A DNA stretch of 64,000 nt, taken from positions 494,581 to 558,580 of the forward strand of contig NZ_JAHFZZ010000008.1 of the NCBI RefSeq assembly GCF_018603905.1. Direction: 5' to 3'. The stretch is from Nonomuraea sp. NEAU-A123 (GTDB lineage: Bacteria > Actinomycetota > Actinomycetes > Streptosporangiales > Streptosporangiaceae). Of the stretch, positions 62,055-64,000 are shown piece after piece; the stretch's first letter is position 1, and every line of letters begins with the position of its first letter. The notes under the pieces are model-generated. The model had not been told where the DNA came from, did no database searches, and was given only the letters and a program-made list of their open reading frames with translations. Both the position numbers and the translations under genes were made by a program.

Positions 62055-62080
62055 GGCTGGGGGCTGTCAGGCCCCCAGCC
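62055..62080 (-). other. Perfect 10-bp hairpin after the sugar-binding protein gene
   Basis: GGCTGGGGGC (62055-62064) pairs perfectly with GCCCCCAGCC (62071-62080) around a 6-base loop. It lies just downstream of the binding-protein stop and upstream of the oxidoreductase gene on the minus strand, with no T-run. It parallels the hairpin at 5484-5510 and may likewise stabilise the binding-protein message. Confidence 0.7.
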
Positions 62081-62091
62081 TGGATCAGGCC

Positions 62092-63357
62092 TCAGCCGGC
62101 GATGGCGGCGTTGGCCTCGGTCAGGAACTTCTGCGCGCCGGCGTCCGGCGTCGTCTTGCCGAAGAGGACCTCCTCGCTGCTGCGCTTGAGGATGTCCTCC
62201 ATCTGGAGCGCGCCCTTCGGCGGGGCGCTGATCGGGCTCAACTCGCTCTTGACGTCACCGATGAAGGTCAGCGTCTTCTGGTCGACCGGCGGCAGCTTGC
62301 CCTTGACGGCGGCGAGCACCTTGGTGTTGGTCGGCAGGCCGCGGTCGCTCAGCAGGATCGAGGCCGCGTCCGGGTCGTTGACCATGAAGTCGATGAACTT
62401 GCCGGCTTCCGTGGCGTGCTCGGACTTGGCGGAGGTCGTGTAGAACATCGCGGGCTGCAGGAACATGCCGCCGGTGGTCGCGCCCTGCGCCTTGGGCATC
62501 CGCAGCAGGGTCATCTCCTGGCCCGACGCCTTGGACAGGGCGTTGAGCTGGTTGCTCCACCACATGCCCATCGCGCCCGCGTTGGTGGCCAGCAGCGACT
62601 GCTCAGGCCCCAAGGAGATCAGCTCGGCGCTCTTCGCCGCGTCCCTGGCCCCCTTCGTCTGGATGAGCTGCTGGTGGATGGCCCACCACGCCTTCAGCGT
62701 GTCGGCAGTGATCCCGATCTTGTTGCCGTCGTAGAACTTCTCGCCACGCTGGGCCGCGAAGATCTGCAGCCAGGCGGGGTTGTAGTTGTACTCGGCTCCG
62801 ACTAGGCCGCCGCCGGCCACGGTGACCTGCTTGGCCATGTTCACCCAGTCGTCCCAGGTCCAGGACTTGTCGTCGGGCACCTTCTGCTTGGCCTTCTCCA
62901 GCGCCGCCGAGTTGACGAGCATCGAGAAGGTGTTGACGCCGGTCGGGATGGCGTACTGCTTGCCGTCGATCTGGCCACTGGTGAGCACCTGCTGGTCGAG
63001 GTCGGCCGTGGGCACCTTGCCCGACAGGTCGGCCAGGGCACTGCGGCCCGCGTACTCGCTCAGGCCGCGGATCTCGATGCTGATCACGTCGGGCGCGTCG
63101 TTGGCGGCCACCTTGGTGGCGAGCTTCTCGTAGTAGCTCTCCCAGTTGGAGAAGTCGCCTTCGACGTCGATGGTCGGGTTCTTCTCCTCGAACTTCTTGA
63201 TCACCTGCTCGGTGAGCTTCTGCCGGGAGTCGCTGCCCCAGTAGGAGAAGCGGAGATGAACCTTGTCGTCGCCCGCCTTGCCGCCGCCACAGCCGGCCGC
63301 GGCCGTCATCACGGTTGCCGAGAGCAAGGCGACCGTCCACATCTTCCTAGGCTTCAC
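62092..63357 (-). CDS. Sugar ABC transporter substrate-binding lipoprotein (family 1)
   Basis: This 421-residue lipoprotein has a signal MKPRKMWTVALLSATV and lipobox ending in Cys23 (AAAGC), then a short Gly/Lys linker. The mature start VHLRFSYWGSDSRQKL and DAPDVISIEIRGLSEYAG are typical of oligosaccharide-binding proteins. It lies 34 bases after the permease gene that begins outside the window. It should feed the Gfo/Idh enzyme and esterase downstream. The ligand is unknown, possibly a uronate-containing saccharide. Confidence 0.92.
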   Translation of the reverse strand: MKPRKMWTVALLSATVMTAAAGCGGGKAGDDKVHLRFSYWGSDSRQKLTEQVIKKFEEKNPTIDVEGDFSNWESYYEKLATKVAANDAPDVISIEIRGLSEYAGRSALADLSGKVPTADLDQQVLTSGQIDGKQYAIPTGVNTFSMLVNSAALEKAKQKVPDDKSWTWDDWVNMAKQVTVAGGGLVGAEYNYNPAWLQIFAAQRGEKFYDGNKIGITADTLKAWWAIHQQLIQTKGARDAAKSAELISLGPEQSLLATNAGAMGMWWSNQLNALSKASGQEMTLLRMPKAQGATTGGMFLQPAMFYTTSAKSEHATEAGKFIDFMVNDPDAASILLSDRGLPTNTKVLAAVKGKLPPVDQKTLTFIGDVKSELSPISAPPKGALQMEDILKRSSEEVLFGKTTPDAGAQKFLTEANAAIAG

Positions 63358-63391
63358 AGCTCTACCTCCTGGTCAAGAGTTGCGGGGGGTG

Positions 63392-64000
63392 TTATTTCAG
63401 GCCTGTGGTCGCTACACCACGGATCAGGTACTTCTGACCGGCTAGAAAAAAGCCGAAGATCGGCCCCAGTGACACGATCGACATCGCGAACATGGGGCCC
63501 CACGACGACTCGCCACTGGAGTCTAGGAAGGAGCGGAGGGCTACTGCCACCGTTAGATTGTCGGAATTTGTCAGGTAAAGGTTCTGACTGAAGAAGTCAT
63601 TCCATGTCCAGATAAAAGTGAAGATGCCGGTCGTGGCGAGGGCCGGGGTGCAGAGCGGAAGGATCACCTGCAGGAAGATCCGCCAGTAGCCCGCGCCGTC
63701 GATGGAGGCGGCCTCGTCCAGCTCCCTGGGCAGGGTGCGGATGAACTGCACCATGAGGAAGATGAAGAACGCGTCCGTGGCCAGGAACTTCGGCACGATC
63801 AGCGGCCAGATCGTGTTGATCCAGTCGAGCTTGGAGAACACGATGTACTGCGGCACGACCGTCACGTGGTAGGGCAGCATGATCGAGCCGAGCATGAGCG
63901 CGAACCACAGCTTCTTCAACGGGAAGTTCAGCCGGGCGAAGGCGTAGGCGGCCAGCGAGCAGGCCACCAGGTTCGCCACCACGGTCAGGCCCGTCAGGAC
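63392..64000 (-). CDS. Sugar ABC transporter permease (MalG-like), 5'-partial
   Basis: This is the C-terminal two thirds of a carbohydrate ABC permease. The frame is open to the window edge, and about 80 N-terminal residues are missing; the GTG at 63982 is internal. Visible features are FLVQFIRTLP-type loop (LMVQFIRTLPRELDEAASIDGAGYW, the EAA loop), several helices and the terminal GQKYLIRGVATTGLK. Its MalF-type partner should be encoded just beyond the window. Confidence 0.92.
   Translation of the reverse strand, partial: VLTGLTVVANLVACSLAAYAFARLNFPLKKLWFALMLGSIMLPYHVTVVPQYIVFSKLDWINTIWPLIVPKFLATDAFFIFLMVQFIRTLPRELDEAASIDGAGYWRIFLQVILPLCTPALATTGIFTFIWTWNDFFSQNLYLTNSDNLTVAVALRSFLDSSGESSWGPMFAMSIVSLGPIFGFFLAGQKYLIRGVATTGLK

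Overview
The window is high-GC DNA with overlapping ATGA/GTGA gene junctions. Its housekeeping order (recA-recX, DUF3046, lhr, nei, clgR, pgsA, rimO, ftsK) is that of an actinobacterial chromosome. Large ABC-transporter and sugar-regulon content suggests a soil actinomycete of the Streptosporangiales type (Nonomuraea or Streptosporangium-like); that placement is inference. I found no transposase, integrase, CRISPR array, rRNA or tRNA.

Layout. 2-1458: end of a glutamate-type ABC operon (gluC partial, gluD). 1602-3428: an S9 prolyl-oligopeptidase-family peptidase. 3650-9496: a complete peptide ABC operon (binding protein, two ATPases, two permeases). 9761-14574 (minus): rny, recX with a very long low-complexity N-terminus, and recA behind a clear LexA box. 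14931-16322: a decayed patch with LysR and FAH remnants and a frameshifted SGNH hydrolase. 16412-18975: a lipoprotein, small proteins, DUF3046 and a VOC protein. 19059-23702: the giant helicase Lhr.

23828-42143 is an accessory block lying between lhr and nei, which are neighbours in other actinobacteria. It contains a FadR-type GntR regulator, a second peptide ABC operon ending in a gamma-glutamyltransferase and a TSUP exporter, a convergent YbdK-type ligase plus D-Ala-D-Ala dipeptidase pair, and a chitobiose-type (DasABC-like) sugar ABC operon with a GH3 hexosaminidase, bracketed by two paralogous ROK repressors. An Rrf2 regulator follows. Housekeeping genes then resume: nei, clgR, pncC/cinA, pgsA, rimO, a RodZ-like HTH membrane protein and ftsK.

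49605-52822: a response regulator divergent from a multidomain SpoIIE-type phosphatase. 52804-64000: a sugar-acid locus with galM, a LacI repressor, an operon (SDR, KDG dehydratase-like aldolase-fold protein, enolase-superfamily dehydratase/cycloisomerase, Gfo/Idh-DUF6807 fusion) under a promoter with a perfect LacI-type palindrome, and an opposing operon with a sugar ABC transporter, another Gfo/Idh enzyme and an alpha/beta hydrolase. Together these look like uptake and oxidative catabolism of a uronate-containing saccharide.

The most interesting non-gene signals are a five-unit 15-bp palindromic tandem array upstream of clgR, a 44-bp near-perfect palindrome inside recX, a higher-order tandem repeat downstream of recX, and paired operator candidates for the GntR, LacI and ROK regulators.
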